A stretch of 64,000 bases of DNA from Takakia lepidozioides (GCA_030704615.1 CM060731.1:3906001-3970000), one strand, 5' to 3'. Positions 12,534-24,627 are shown, numbered from the stretch's first letter. The notes: generated by a model not told the origin, from the letters alone. Numbers and translations are program-made.

Positions 12534-15500
12534 ATGGACAACCCTGCAGGAGAAGATGCAAAGTGTGGCGGAGGAGATCCCTTCGGGGCTGGGAAGGAAA
12601 TCATTGTTGATGTTGACGATGAGTTCAATGAAAGCAAAGCCGCTGAGAAGGGGGGGGGGGGGTCAGAAGGTAAACTCTCAGCTTGTGGTGCAAAGTATGC
12701 TTGCCCCGGGTGGGAGGTTGAAGATTCCCCTGTGTAGGATGGTTTCTATGCCTGTCGTTCGACCACAACTCATCAAGGACATTCTCAAGCTAGAGGCCGA
12801 GTTTGTTCATGGGTATTTGGATGGATCCGCAGTGTTTTACGTTTGTATAAAGGATTCCACAGGCAATGAGCTCTTTGTGGATGAGTCAATCGTGGACTCC
12901 TGGGATCCTATTTGGAGACAGGTGAACGAATCCTTCGAACTTCTTCTCTCCAGGAAACCTTCCATCCAAGCATTCTCGGGGAAGATGTTTCACGTTTGGG
13001 ATGGGAACCACCGGTTGCTTGCATGGATGGCTGTCATTGGGAGGCTGTACTCACAGGAGGAAGAGTGGCATTACTCTGTTCGATCGATGGTGCTGGATTG
13101 TGAGGGGAACATGATGGGTCTTCTGATGGCAATGAATGATGTGAACAGGTTGGTTTCTCATTCTACATGTTCCACTTGTAGTTCCGTGGTTCTTTGATTA
13201 AAGTCCTTGAATTTCAATCTGACTTTCAGATATCATTCTGCAGAGGAACGGAGACATCGCATGTCAAAACGAGTCTGGTTCACACACTGTATAGGATACA
13301 AAGGATCGGGCAGATGCCCTTGACCAACTTCAAGACCATCCTTTCAGCAGAGACATACAAGAAGTGCGAAAGCTCCAAGACATCGGAAACGTGGTACTCG
13401 TTGACAGGTGAGGCTTTCATGGAGTACATGTACACGGTGAGATACATCTTCATTCATCTGCCCTTTCCATATTCCTGCTTCCACATGTTTGTTTCTGTTT
13501 GTTTCCCTTGCCCTTGGGTTGATGCAACTCTCGTGCATTCCCTTGCAGCAAGACATTGTAGATGCAGGGGAGCGTGGCAAACTGGAATACTACAGGTCAA
13601 CCCCTGAGGAGAGAAGGACAGCAAAGGGGGTTGAGAGTCACATCCAAAAAGAGATGACCGCTACAAGAAGGACTATAATGAGTGCTTTTGTGAAGCAGTT
13701 GAGAATTGCCGACCCATCATTTGGATCGCAGTTTCTCCTGGAGATAAAAAACCATTATAACAAGCCAGGCAAGCCAGAGATGGCCCAGGAGAAGTTACAC
13801 AGGTTGTCTACCGCCGTTGTGTCTTCAGAACAGAAGGTGAAGTGGCTACAGATATGGAACTCTGATCCCACAGTTAGGGATACCCACATGTTCCCCGGGC
13901 CGGAGAAAGAGAAGAAGACCCAACGTGTCATTCCTGTCAGTGACAATGTGCTGGACACATGGCTTCACAAGGCCACTTATTGGAGCCAGGTGTGATGTCA
14001 TTTCCTGTGTCACTTTCTTTTCTCTTTTCCTGTCCTTCTCTTTCCATTGCCTCTCACATTCGCTGTGATTTTTTTTGGGTTCATTCTTGCATTTGAATTG
14101 TTTTGCAGTTGGAAGAAAGGGCACGGTCGGTTCTGCATACTCAGCTGGCTGACTATGGCATCACTATGACAGCACCGAAGGTCTCCTTCGAAGCATACAT
14201 GAGGAAATGGAGAGCCACAGTGTGGCACTCTTGTTTCTTTAGAGAGTTCAGCAAGGAGGGTGGCATCAGTCGAACACATGACCTTGACCAGCAAGAAAAA
14301 GGAGAGGAAGCCTGGAAACGATGCCTTTACAGGTGCACACCCTGGGCCGTTCAGGCTACTTAGTGTGCTGTGGTTGCAATGTACTGTGACGCATACAGTT
14401 TAAGGGGGTCTTCCTGGTGTGATGGAAAAGCTGAGAGACAATAATTGCATTGCATAATGAGGCTGTCTCTGTTCCTGCAGGTACATAAAGTTTGTTCTCA
14501 TGGAAGAGAATTGCTTGGACAAACATCCAGATTTCGTGGACCTCTGACTTGTCCCTGCTGGCAATCAGACCATGTTTACTACTGGGATCTTGCATGACTG
14601 GGGCCCAGACCATCTTTCTTCTTGTGGTTGGTATTTGGATTGCCCTCCTTCTGAGACCCCAGCTCCGGAGGTGTCTTTGAGGAGAGAGAATGAGCGAATT
14701 GCAGCCACTGCCGCAGCAGCCGACCTCGACATTCATGAACGAAATTTGAGGACTCTTGCAGAGAAGGAGCCTCCCGCTCAGGATACCCTGGGTAGAGGTA
14801 GAAAGGCAAAGGGAAAAGATGTTGCTGGTGTTGTGGGGAAAGGAAGGGGTAGAGGGAAGGTGGCACAAGGGCAGGGAAGTGTTGCAGGTATTGGCCCAGT
14901 GGTGCATGTCCAGCAGACTCCACCGCATGGTAGGGGATCCGTGAGAAAGAACAAGGGGGTGGTTGATCCCAAGGACCCGTACCATGCAGTGGAACATCCG
15001 ACAAGGGTCATTCGCCCTACCAGGTTGGAGATGGCCAACGTCGGATTCCTTGCCATGATGGAGTCCAAGAAATCTGATTACAAGGGCGAGCCATCACCAG
15101 TGTGGGAGAGGATTGTAGAGTTCCTCGGCACGGTGCGTGTTCTCTTTTGCTTCTTCTCTACAGTGGGCATGGATCATTTCAATCCTCTTGAGTATTCCAT
15201 TGTAATTTTGTTTGTAGGCTAAAATGACCAAATCCTGGGTGAACGGGAAGGAGAAGCAATATGCAGCTGAACTCATAATCTTGGACATCCCTGATGGGTT
15301 GGCAGTCCCAGATGTCCCTCCATCGGGTGCTTGTCCGGGTTGGAATGCTTTTGATGAGCGCTACTGGCGGTGGGTTTTCTCCTTTTGCAATTTTTTCCTG
15401 TCCGATGCAAGTGTTTTGGTGCTCATACAGTCCGCCGACGTTCGCTGTCGCCGTGCACTATTTGAAAGCCTCGGGCATGAGAGTCCTGAAGACATGGAAT

Positions 15501-16652
15501 TGTGTGAACAGCATGTACCTTACGAAGGGGGATCGTCCGGGAGAGATGGTAAATTTGCCTTCTTCTTCCTCTTCTTGGTGGTTCTCGGATGGAGTTGTAT
15601 AGGTCGCTCAAACTCATATGTAGGGGCCTGATTTTTGAAGCTTCTTAGTTCCTTCTGGATGTATTGTTCGCAGACTCGTTTGTTTGAAGCTGTTTGTCTT
15701 GTCCGAGTGCATCCACCAACGACTCCGGCCGGCATTTCGGAGTTCGCCATCACTCATGGGGGTAAGTTCATAGATGACAGGACAGATCCTCCTACGGATG
15801 ACATGCACCACAACTACGTCGATAGCAACGTCTGCTTGCGGAGGGGGAATGGGGTTCCTTGGAGAGGGGCGAGGGAGAGGAGCCCGGCTTTCATTCAAAC
15901 GATTGTGGAGTGCTGCACCTACACAAACGCCAGAGTTCTAGATTTGTCAATGGGCACAGGTTCGTCTCTTCAACATTCGGATTTCATGAGGTTTGATTGA
16001 GCTTGCACTTTCAGTACTTCCCACCGTTCCATAAGTGTCTTCAATGTCTGCTTCCTTCATTCTATTCCACTGCAGGTGCTTCGTACCACGCTTGCAAGGC
16101 CAGTGCGCAACATCTCTTTGGGATTGAAGGGGATGCTGAGATTTACAAGAACCTCCTGAGGGGTTTGGGTGGACACACTTCTCAAGTCCTTCCGAAGCCC
16201 CGTCCCGCTGATATTGATACAGAGGAGACTTCCGACAAGGAGCTGGACTCCGACTTTGCCTGTGAGTAAGTTCAACCTGTGGATGCTTGCATTGTTGTTT
16301 CAATATCGAGAATCACTGTTCTTGAGGCAAAGTTCACATGGCAGACATCCTCTTCGTTGGACTTGTGTATTGCATATTGTGTTCTGAATGGGTTTTTGTC
16401 GACATGTGCAGGAGTCCGCGTGCTTCCACTTGCCCTCCAGGGCTATCACACCTATTTGGACTTCTTTCCAGTCCTCCTCGGTCCTGCGTGCTACCTGTCT
16501 ATGCGGAGGCACTCGCAACAAGCATGACCGTTCATGGCACTCGGAGTCCACCCATCGACAGCCGTGGTAGAAGACGTGGTGTTGGGGCCAGAATCTTTGT
16601 GGATGACATAGCACAAGAGGTCGAGACTGATTCTGATGACTGTGACACTTGA
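12534..16652 (+). CDS. ParB-like / DNA methyltransferase-like fusion protein, ten exons, disrupted
   Basis: Exons fit at 12534-13148, 13244-13436, 13549-13989, 14109-14332, 14481-15132, 15218-15369, 15431-15548, 15674-15959, 16076-16265 and 16412-16652. All junctions are GT-AG and all phases agree, giving about 1,035 residues. After an acidic start, exon 1 holds VWDGNHRLLAWMAV (about residues 154-167), the DGxHR pattern of ParB/sulfiredoxin-like folds. The middle is helical and basic (a Gly/Lys/Arg-rich linker near residues 590-640). The C-terminus resembles beta-class amino-methyltransferases in the order IV-V-X-I-II: ELIILDIPDG (about 729), AVHYLKASGMRVLKTW, RSPAFIQTIVECC, VLDLSMGTGASYHACKAS (about 886) and LFGIEGD. 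Motif IV has DIPD in place of (D/N/S)PP(Y/F/W), so activity is doubtful. Two lesions are visible: a run of G at about 12651-12662 shifts the frame, and TGA at 14545-14547 interrupts exon 5. The low-complexity C-terminus resembles the fragment at 48.5 kb. Probably transposon-encoded; nuclear DNA modification is inference. Confidence 0.68.
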
Positions 16653-17422
16653 TATTAAGTTTTCTTTTGGTTTTATTCGGGGCCAAATTTGAAATGGGAT
16701 GGTTGTGTGTCCTTGTTGTCATGTTTGCAATGTGTGCGTGGAATGCACATTAATGGGAACAAACTATTGTTGGAGATGGGGGTTGCATGGACTGCCCGGA
16801 TTGTTCCTTCAATCTATTTAGTGTTTTCTGGACCTCACAGACTTGAGTGCATTGCAAAAACAAACAAACGACTTTGGTCCGTGTACAACATTCTCGCATC
16901 ATTTGGTCGTTGGTCTCCAAACCATTCCTGCTAGAAGAATGGTTGGTGAATCCATCACGGTGAAGTCCACCTCATCAAAGAGTTGTGAGGCATTCTCAAA
17001 TCTAATGAGCATCCATGATGCTCCCGCACATACCTGGCATATTCGCAAGGGTGGTGAGTAAGAAAAGATTTCGCAGGGTTCCGCTTTAGATCATGTCAGT
17101 GTGCACCTCCTCACGACGTACCCACATAAACTTGTGAGGGCTTGGTATGTTGATAACGTCTGCATGGATGCAATGGACACAATGGATGTAACATATCCAC
17201 TCTGCATTCCCGGGAAATGGCTGATCAACCTGCGGAAATAGGTGACACCCGCGGAAATAGGCCCTGTATGTATGCTGACGTGGCGTGAGCCTGTGCTGGG
17301 CTCACGGTTTCCTGGGCTCACAGGCTCACGGCTCCAGGCTCATGGAATAGCACCCCTCCCAAACAGGGTATTGCACACTAGGAGCATGATGAACTCCTCC
17401 CCCCCCCCCACCTCCATGTGCA
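16653..17422. other. Intergenic stretch with a dispersed transposon-terminus-like repeat
   Basis: No gene is seen. Positions 17225-17365 carry two nearby copies of a GCGGAAATAGG motif followed by alternating GGCTCACG/GGCTCACAG words and GGAATAGCACCCCTCCC. The same arrangement returns at 53815-53965, with looser relatives at 52440-52640 and 48130-48240. It looks like the end of an unclassified DNA transposon family, not like a gene. Confidence 0.45.
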
Positions 17423-20400
17423 TCAAGATACGTACAATTGTCTCTTTGCTGCATTCTGCCGTTTAGGCAGGTTTGCCACATGATGCTTTCTAGCGTGCGC
17501 CTCCAGAAAATCTTTCCATCTCACAAAGGAGTTGGTTGCTCCATCGTCAACCTCAGTGAAAGTGGGGTCTTCTTGGGGATGATGAATACCCTCGTCCATG
17601 CTGCACGTCAAGTCACAAATTTTCCCTTTGGCTGCTCTAACCATAGCAAGGAGATGTTGCTGCAAGACCCTATTATGTCTTGTCATGTCTAGAACCCGCT
17701 CGAACTCATTGGATATTAATGGCAGTAATTCCAGTCCTGGACTTTTCTGGGCGGAATATGGTGATGCGTTTTGGGTAGGACGCATGGGTGCTTTGGAAGG
17801 TATGTCAGCTGGTGATTGAGGTGGTGCAAACAAGCTATGAAGGCCACCTCTACTGCTCCCAATAATGCTTCCACAAAATTTGGCTATGGTGCCATCTTCT
17901 AAGTTGGGGTGCAACATTTGCAACACCTTCACCCGATGCGCACACATATTACCTTTGCGGGCATGCCGACAATCACAACATCCCCAGTTGGACTGTAGAT
18001 TGTGAACCGTATATGTAGTCCTCTCATCCCAAATACATTTGACAGTAGCGATGCCCCCTTCTGTCTGCGGAAGATTCACGAATTTGTTTTGCAAGCAAAA
18101 TAGAGCTGCACACAAAGTCTTCAAGTCGCTTGTTGCGGATGAAGCCATATGTTTTGGCATACGACATATATCAGTAATGAGTAAGCAAATCACCTGTGAG
18201 TTCATGAATGAGCCAATCGACTCGTCTGCTGACCAGTTTGCTCTTTGTGCATTTCAGTTGTGCCTTCAGATTACCATGATAAGCTTCAATGGCGGCGTTT
18301 GTGTCTTGTCCTGCGTGTGGAATATTGCGAGAACCCATTGTCCACATCTTAGCTTTGGGAACCCACTCCTGCTCCAAGTAGTCACAAAATTCACTTATGG
18401 TGGGTACTTGAAATGCAAATTCACAAGTTCGCACACTGCCCATGTTTCACCTGCGTCACCCTCGTTTTTTGCAGCACTATACATGATTTTTGACATATCT
18501 TGCATGACACATGCACGCAAATCTGCATCTTTGATCTTAGACACGACATTCTCTTGCCATGCTCTCCTCACATGCCAAAGGCATAGAAAAACTGCAGACT
18601 GCCCCACACGGCCCTGACATACAAAGACATGTGACAACATTATAATGTGGAGATTTGCAGAAAACCAAAAAATTCCAGAGAGTTGCGAATCGGGATTCAC
18701 CTTATTGCTTTTATTTCAGCATCTGCATCATCAACAATGAAAGCATGTGGGCATCATCCTGCCTGGTTTGCCTGAAGCTTCCCGTTCAGTGTGGACATCC
18801 ATGGCTCCAAATCGATTGTCTTTGATCTTGTTGTGATGATGAATGCAACTGGGATTCCATTCAACCACTCGTCGAATACCATCATGGTGTATAACGGGTA
18901 CTACATAAACAACAATCAATGTACAACAATTGAGGCAGATTTGTATGGAGAAAGCAGTGAGTATGAGATTTGTATGATGTGGGGATGTAGTATGGCAAGT
19001 ACACCTTAAACCTGGCTTCAACGATTGCAATGAAGTAAAAAGACAGATCCCACCTTCTTCTCATTGGTTCCGAAGGTGGCGTCGCATGCGACAATTCGGT
19101 GATGGCCAAATTTCAACATTTGATCTCGCTGCCACACTGTCTGTATGCCAAGAACGAATGGAAGATCAAGTTTGATGTCACTGGATGTCCAAGCCTTGTG
19201 GTTCTTTTCTTCTTGGTAGTAGAAAACACTAGCCATATTTTCATGCACCCACATGCGGACACTCTGTGCATCATTTGGGTGTTTTTTGTATGTCTCTTCA
19301 TCGCATAGCTTCGCAATATTCCGTATGTCATGGGAGAGGAGAAAAGTGTCACGGCTGACGTCCAGCCCTTGCTCCATCAACTCCTTCACTTGCATGGTGT
19401 GCTTGGCCATTATCTTTTTTATGCTCAGCCCAAGACGCAAATTGTGCAAAATCCATGATTTCATGTCATCGCTAAGATGGGGAGCCATCGCACATCGGTT
19501 CAAGTGACATGAAGGTCCGTGGCATATCTGACCTCTTCCATTTACATGTTGTTTCTCATAATAAATTATCTCTGCCATAGCAGGGTCCAGGTAGCATTGC
19601 TTGACAGCTAATCGGCACATGCATCCTCTTTTGATGTCTTCTCCTGTTTTGTTGTTTATAGTCATTTTTTGCTTAGGTTTTTTTCCTGTGGATGCTGGCC
19701 CCACTGTAGGCTTTCTCCCCCTTTTCTTTGGTGGACGTGCACGCCATTTCTTCGCACGCATAGCCTCTGTTACCTCCACAGTATTCATGGTATTGTCTTG
19801 TGGGCCATAGGCGCAGTGATACCTACGCCAAAAACATGAGTGGCCTTTTAGAACCGCTCTTATGAAAGCATAAGTGCATGGCTAGTGGGATTGGACAAAA
19901 CCTGTGTAGAAGCAACATTCATTTCATTTTTCATGAATCATGGCATGCTCAAGTTGAATTCATACCTTGTAATGTTCATGGCACTATTGATGCGTGGTGC
20001 CTGGAGAGTCCTAGCAGGGGTGCCTTTCTGTCATTGAGTGCAGAACGTGCATGGGGCTTCCTTCTGGGAGGACTCACCAGCAATGAAGTCCGCCACCCGA
20101 TTCCAAGGAATATATGCAATTTCAGTTGTGTTCTCATCAGGTATTTGTCCGTGCCATTGGGGCCTCCATTGCAAGTCATGGTGTGTGAAAGTACCTGTCT
20201 TTGGTGTCTGTAGCTGACTTTGCAGATTAGAAAGAAGGTGGGGCAAAATCTTGCCATGTTCAACCTCTTCAGCCATGCTTACAGAAATAAGACGCTTCTG
20301 AGTTTGTTGATGTCTTCTTTCGCTGCCGTATCCTCACATGCGCCTTTTTGCATTCATATTCTGGGCATGTATAATGGAATGCTGTCAATTCATGTGGGCA

Positions 20401-20538
20401 AGCTAGAAACGCATGGAGAGAACTGCTCTACTAGGAAATGCACGATGAGGGTAGCAAAACCCTCCATTGGGGTGGCAGTGTATGTGACGACGTGGCATAT
20501 ATCCCAACGTCCATTCTCTTTCTTCAGATTTGCCATTT
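17423..20538 (-). pseudogene. MULE (Mutator-like/FAR1-related) transposase, multi-exon, with nonsense change
   Basis: In minus-strand order: a C2H/C-H zinc-binding N-terminus (about 20400-20283, FHYTCPEYECKKAHVR then YFCKHG); a linker with AYIPWNRVADFIAGE (about 20110); a long exon (about 19815-19018) with a basic KKWRARPPKKRGRKP segment and the first catalytic Asp in ACDATFGTNEKK; an exon near 18905-18665 with MVFDEWLNGIPVAF and the second Asp region in FIVDDAD; FLCLWHVRRAWQENV (about 18580); HAGQDTNAAIEAYHGNLKAQ (about 18300); and a SWIM-type zinc finger CDCRHARKGNMCAH (about 17960). These are the standard parts of a MULE transposase, which cuts and pastes DNA in the nucleus. A TGA replaces an expected Trp just before CPHAFIVDDAD (about 18750), and a one-base shift separates the first two parts near 20390, so this copy is probably dead. 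Terminal inverted repeats were not identified. Confidence 0.78.
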
Positions 20539-20599
20539 CAAAATTTGAAAAGATGTCAGAACGAATTTGAATTGAGGGCATGATGTATGTTTGGGGATA

Positions 20600-22100
20600 C
20601 CATGTATGCAATGGACGCAAGCATGTGGCATGGGGAGGATGAAGGCATGCAGGGGGGATGGGGGACGATGCCATACATGAGGTGAGGATGGGAGGCGGGA
20701 TGGGGATGGGTGAGAGGACATGTGTCATGTCCTGGCAGAGGGTACATGAGGTGTGGGAGGGGCTGCCACGCGGTATGCGGGCGACAGCGGGGGTGGGCGG
20801 GGGGTCCACGCTGGCTGAACCAGCTCCCTCGCATTGAACTCCAGGGCCCCATCTATTACTTGGCGTGCAAGTGCGTCTCCTATGTGAGGCCCAAGTGCGA
20901 CCTCTAGGGTAGCCTCTACCGTTGGCCCAAGGGTCCAATGTCATCTAAGTGCAAATGCATTTTTTTCCACAAAGACTACAACCAGATTTGAACCGGAGAC
21001 CTTTCCCTTGATATCTCTCCTCTTGAGGCTCCAACTATTATCCCAGGAATTCCCACTTTGCAATTTTTCGTGAATTTCCAGCTACCCAAAGTACTTGAAA
21101 TTCCACATCTCCCACACTGTAGGTCCAAAAATCATGAGACCAAGCCCGTACACCCCTCCTCATCGAGGGCTTTCCAACGGGACCAAGCACTTAGGGTGGG
21201 GCTCGCGGTTGGGGACATCTCAAATCTACAAAACAAACAAAACAAAACAAAAGTCTCGCTTCATATATTGATGGATATGTAACCGCGGTTCTCAAAAATA
21301 AAAAAAACTGGCAAGGGCTCATAAAGAACGAGGTTGAGCAGGCTAAGGCCAGCGGGCATGAGCACAGGCATATTTCAAGTATTCCAAAAGAATCTGGAGA
21401 ATATGCGATTGTGAAATCAAAATGCTCTCACACGGTAAGAAATACGAAACTATTTGAAAACCGTGCTCACGCGAAAAAAATCATGAAATTAATCATCCAA
21501 AGCTTAACTCGTGTGAGCACAAAGACCCACAAAATATATCTGCCAGAACTCAAAGATCAACGCACGTAAACAATGTGGCATTTGGTAACATTGTGTGTAG
21601 AACATCCCCAAGAACCACCCAAAAAACGAGTTTCGCCAACGAGACGCAAACGGTTTTTGCAGCGAAATTTGGTTTCGTTGACGAAATTGGGGTTTTGGTT
21701 TGGTTTTGATTTTTGTTTTTAGGTTTTTCCCTTTCAAGCCGCTTCTATATGTTTAAGATTATATTTAGACACCATGGAGACCCTATTAACGCAGAAAGAC
21801 CCTATGTCCGTCTATTATATGTATTTCCGCTGACATGCATATCACCCCTATAACCGTGGATCTTGCTCACACGCGGCGATTTTTTTTTCCCGTAAAGAAC
21901 TAAGGCTGATTTCTCTTTGTTAATATCTGTTCGTTATACAGCGTAACAGCCAGCCACACAAATACCTGTGCATTGTGTAATGCACACATGCGACATTTCT
22001 TTATCTTTACCTCTAAGATCTTTTTCTCACAAGAAGCTACTAACTAGGAGAAAAGATAAAGGAATGATGAAAAGAAAAAGAAATCATCTCATTTCTTTAA
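20600..22100. other. Non-coding, low-complexity sequence
   Basis: Positions 20600-20830 are purine-rich (GGGGATGGG-like words). At about 20985-21010 there is a weak reverse-complement match to a tRNA T-arm (GATTTGAACCGG), without a foldable tRNA around it. The rest, to 22.1 kb, is AT-rich with no convincing frame on either strand. Confidence 0.4.
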
Positions 22101-22102
22101 GC

Positions 22103-22224
22103 AGGGGAAAGCCCTCATGTGGGGCGGTCCTGGATTTTCTGGATATTCGGGCCCGCACCTCGGGCTGCCGCCCTAGGCTTGGGCCCTCAAATCCAGGAAT
22201 GCCCTCCAGTTGGGGCTTTCCCCT
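22103..22224. repeat. 122-bp foldback element
   Basis: AGGGGAAAGCCC at 22103-22114 is matched by its exact reverse complement at 22213-22224. Inside, TCCTGGATTT pairs with AAATCCAGGA, and GGGCCC blocks lie on each side of a GC-rich loop. It could form a long imperfect hairpin and looks like a small MITE. I see no target-site duplication. Confidence 0.5.
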
Positions 22225-23532
22225 ATACAGTTACATAGTTTTGAACTAACTAACCGGAAAACCATCAAAGATCCGTCAATGACCCGTTGATAAAACCATA
22301 TGAAAAAACCGGAATCGGAAGTTCTTTGACTCTAAGATTTGGTAAATTTGGAACCAGAGTAATGAAAGAAATCAAATAACCGCCCATTGAACAGTGGTTC
22401 AACCCCCTACAAGATTACACTAGTTCCACAAGTTCTATTTGTTTAATTCTATTTTCTCCGGAAAGGGGACAAGAGGTCTTTAAATCAGATTAGAAGGTGT
22501 TGGAAAAAATATAACCCACAACAAGATCTTTTCTTTTTCTTTTTTCCTAAAAAAGAAACAATAGTTCTAACTTCTAACAACACGACCACTCACAAATCAA
22601 GCCCCTCCCCTAAGTTAATTATAGTGAGAGGATAAAATAACAGGGCTTCTATCCCCTGTTCAAGTATAGAAATAAATAAATAAATAAAACCTCACCATGA
22701 GGTTTACAAGTTACAAGGCTCATTGGAGACTGCCCAAGATGAAGGGGGGAATATATATATATATGTATGACGCCAACCGAAGCTAGCGAAAATAACGTCC
22801 TCTTCATCTTGCGGGTACTGCCCCCTTTCATGGGTGGGCTCTATCCGCACCATAACCTGTCACATCGTGGCTAGCTAGCCACTTTCAATCTTACGTTTAT
22901 TGAGGATTAGGGATGTGAGTGATGTAATACCTCTGAAGTGCAAGGCTTGTAGTAGAGGTGTTGTGTATTTGGGTGGTAGGTTGAGATTGTCTTTCAACAC
23001 TTAGATATTGTGGGTATGCGCACCGCCCCTAACACCCGCAAAGATGACGTCAAAGGTGTCGTGTTCAAGCCTAGCTGACAGAGGGCATGTATGATTGGGT
23101 CATATTTTTTGTGTTTGTACATAATTGATTGATTTGGATTTCAATCATGGCATAATGCAAATCCCAAAAAATGTATTGACATATGGAAGCGGTTGCGTCG
23201 GTGGCAATGCCAATACAGGAAGTCCCTCGACTAGCAAAATATCTGGGCGTAGCCTTGCCAAGCAAAGGCATGGGGGTCTTGGGCATAGTAGTAGCCATTG
23301 GGGAGAGAGAGAAGACTCCGGCCGAAGCCGGTGTAACTAAGAGCCACTTCACCTTGCGTCTAGTGCCCCCTTTCGGGGGTGGGCCCTATAAGACTGTAGG
23401 ACACCGGGTAGCCGGGGGTATAGCGGTACCAATGGTACCCCCAGGGTACCTTGGGGTACCTAGTGTATCGTTCTAGAGCTGGATTCCAGTTGCCGTTTGT
23501 TGGTAATAATAACTATGAGGGAGCGGAGCGCC
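22225..23532. other. No gene recognised; AT-rich then repetitive sequence
   Basis: The first half is AT-rich with short A/T runs and an (AT)n tract at 22751-22763. The second half contains GC-richer text with repeated GGTACC words (23425-23462). No open frame carries a recognisable motif. Confidence 0.35.
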
Positions 23533-23684
23533 GTGAGGTGGATTGCTTTGAAACATTTATGGATAGGGGGATGGGGATTTTGAAGCTATCATGTATAGCA
23601 TTGATGCTGTGAGGTGGATTGCTTTGAAACATTTATGGATAGGGGGATGGGGATTTTGAAGTTATCATGTATAGCGTTGATGCT
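23533..23684. repeat. 76-bp tandem duplication
   Basis: Two adjacent units beginning GTGAGGTGGATTGCTTTGAA (23533 and 23609) are nearly identical over 76 bp, with two or so substitutions. This is a recent local duplication in non-coding sequence. Confidence 0.85.
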
Positions 23685-24627
23685 GACATTGTGGATGCCC
23701 CCTCTAGTTTTGGCAATGATGACAGTTAGGGGGCAGTGTTCCAGGCCTGCCGGCGGATTGCAAGGATGAGCGGGGCATATTTTTGTATCGATCATGACAT
23801 TATGTGAATTCTATAAAATGGATGGTGATTTGTGGAGATGGTGTAATGGGTGATGGGGTGTTAGTGGGTAGCCCTAGGGCAATATAATGTGGTGTAGTGG
23901 ACGACCTCGGATCGTGCATGCATTGATGAGGATAAACCATATCATCTAGATTTCGGATGTGAAGTGAGAATTTTGTGGAGTTGTCCAACCCCTTGGGGAT
24001 AAGAGTTACCAAATTTGAACCCAGAATCACCGAGGTGGTCCCAAAGTGCACCACCAACAGATTATGTCATAACTCTTACATACATATGTTTGAATGAATT
24101 GAAGATGAAGTTCATGAAAAACCAAAAGTTGATGATATGAAACTTAGATGTGGAGTCTATTCAATGTGGATGTCTATTGGTGAAGAAAAGTGAAGAAAAG
24201 TTCCGGTTGGGGGGGATGACTGGATCAGGGAAGACATTTGGTTGCAGTTGCAACAGTAGAAGTCGGAGTGGCCAGATCTTAGAGAAGTATGAACACATAT
24301 CAGAAGCAAACGATGAATGTAACAAAACAAGAATACATGTGGTCGACAGAGCCCCATGAACAAAGTAAAGGTTGCCAAAATATGCGGTACCTGGGCCACC
24401 CAATTGTTCGAACCTGCGAGAATTATTCTGCAAGATTTATTTGTACCTATCAATGATCACAAATTGAGAATGATCCACCACCACACTGCCATCTCCAACA
24501 GAAATGAAGTATGGCTCCTCATGTTAAATAATAACCAGCAACATGAACTATGCTGAATTTTTAGCCTACCAAATTGAGTGCAGACAATGGAGATGTATTT
24601 TCCCAGCTATAAGGTCAAAACTTCAAC
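23685..24627. other. Non-coding sequence downstream of pyruvate kinase
   Basis: No gene is seen. The text at 23690-23740 (GCCCCCTCTAGTTTTGGCAA and following) resembles internal or LTR sequence of plant retroelements, but no open reading frame or LTR pair supports that. Confidence 0.3.

Noticed and set aside
15370-15411. Reading straight through or using a 42-nt intron after YWR in the methyltransferase-like gene
   Set aside because: A 61-nt GT-AG intron (15370-15430) keeps phase and yields AVHYLKASGMRVLKTW, a better methyltransferase-like block that ends at a good donor.
20960-21030. tRNA gene on the minus strand
   Set aside because: Only a weak T-arm-like word is present; no acceptor, D or anticodon stems fit.
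21900-22600. Insertion of chloroplast DNA
   Set aside because: AT-rich text suggested it, but I could not recognise any plastid gene or tRNA.
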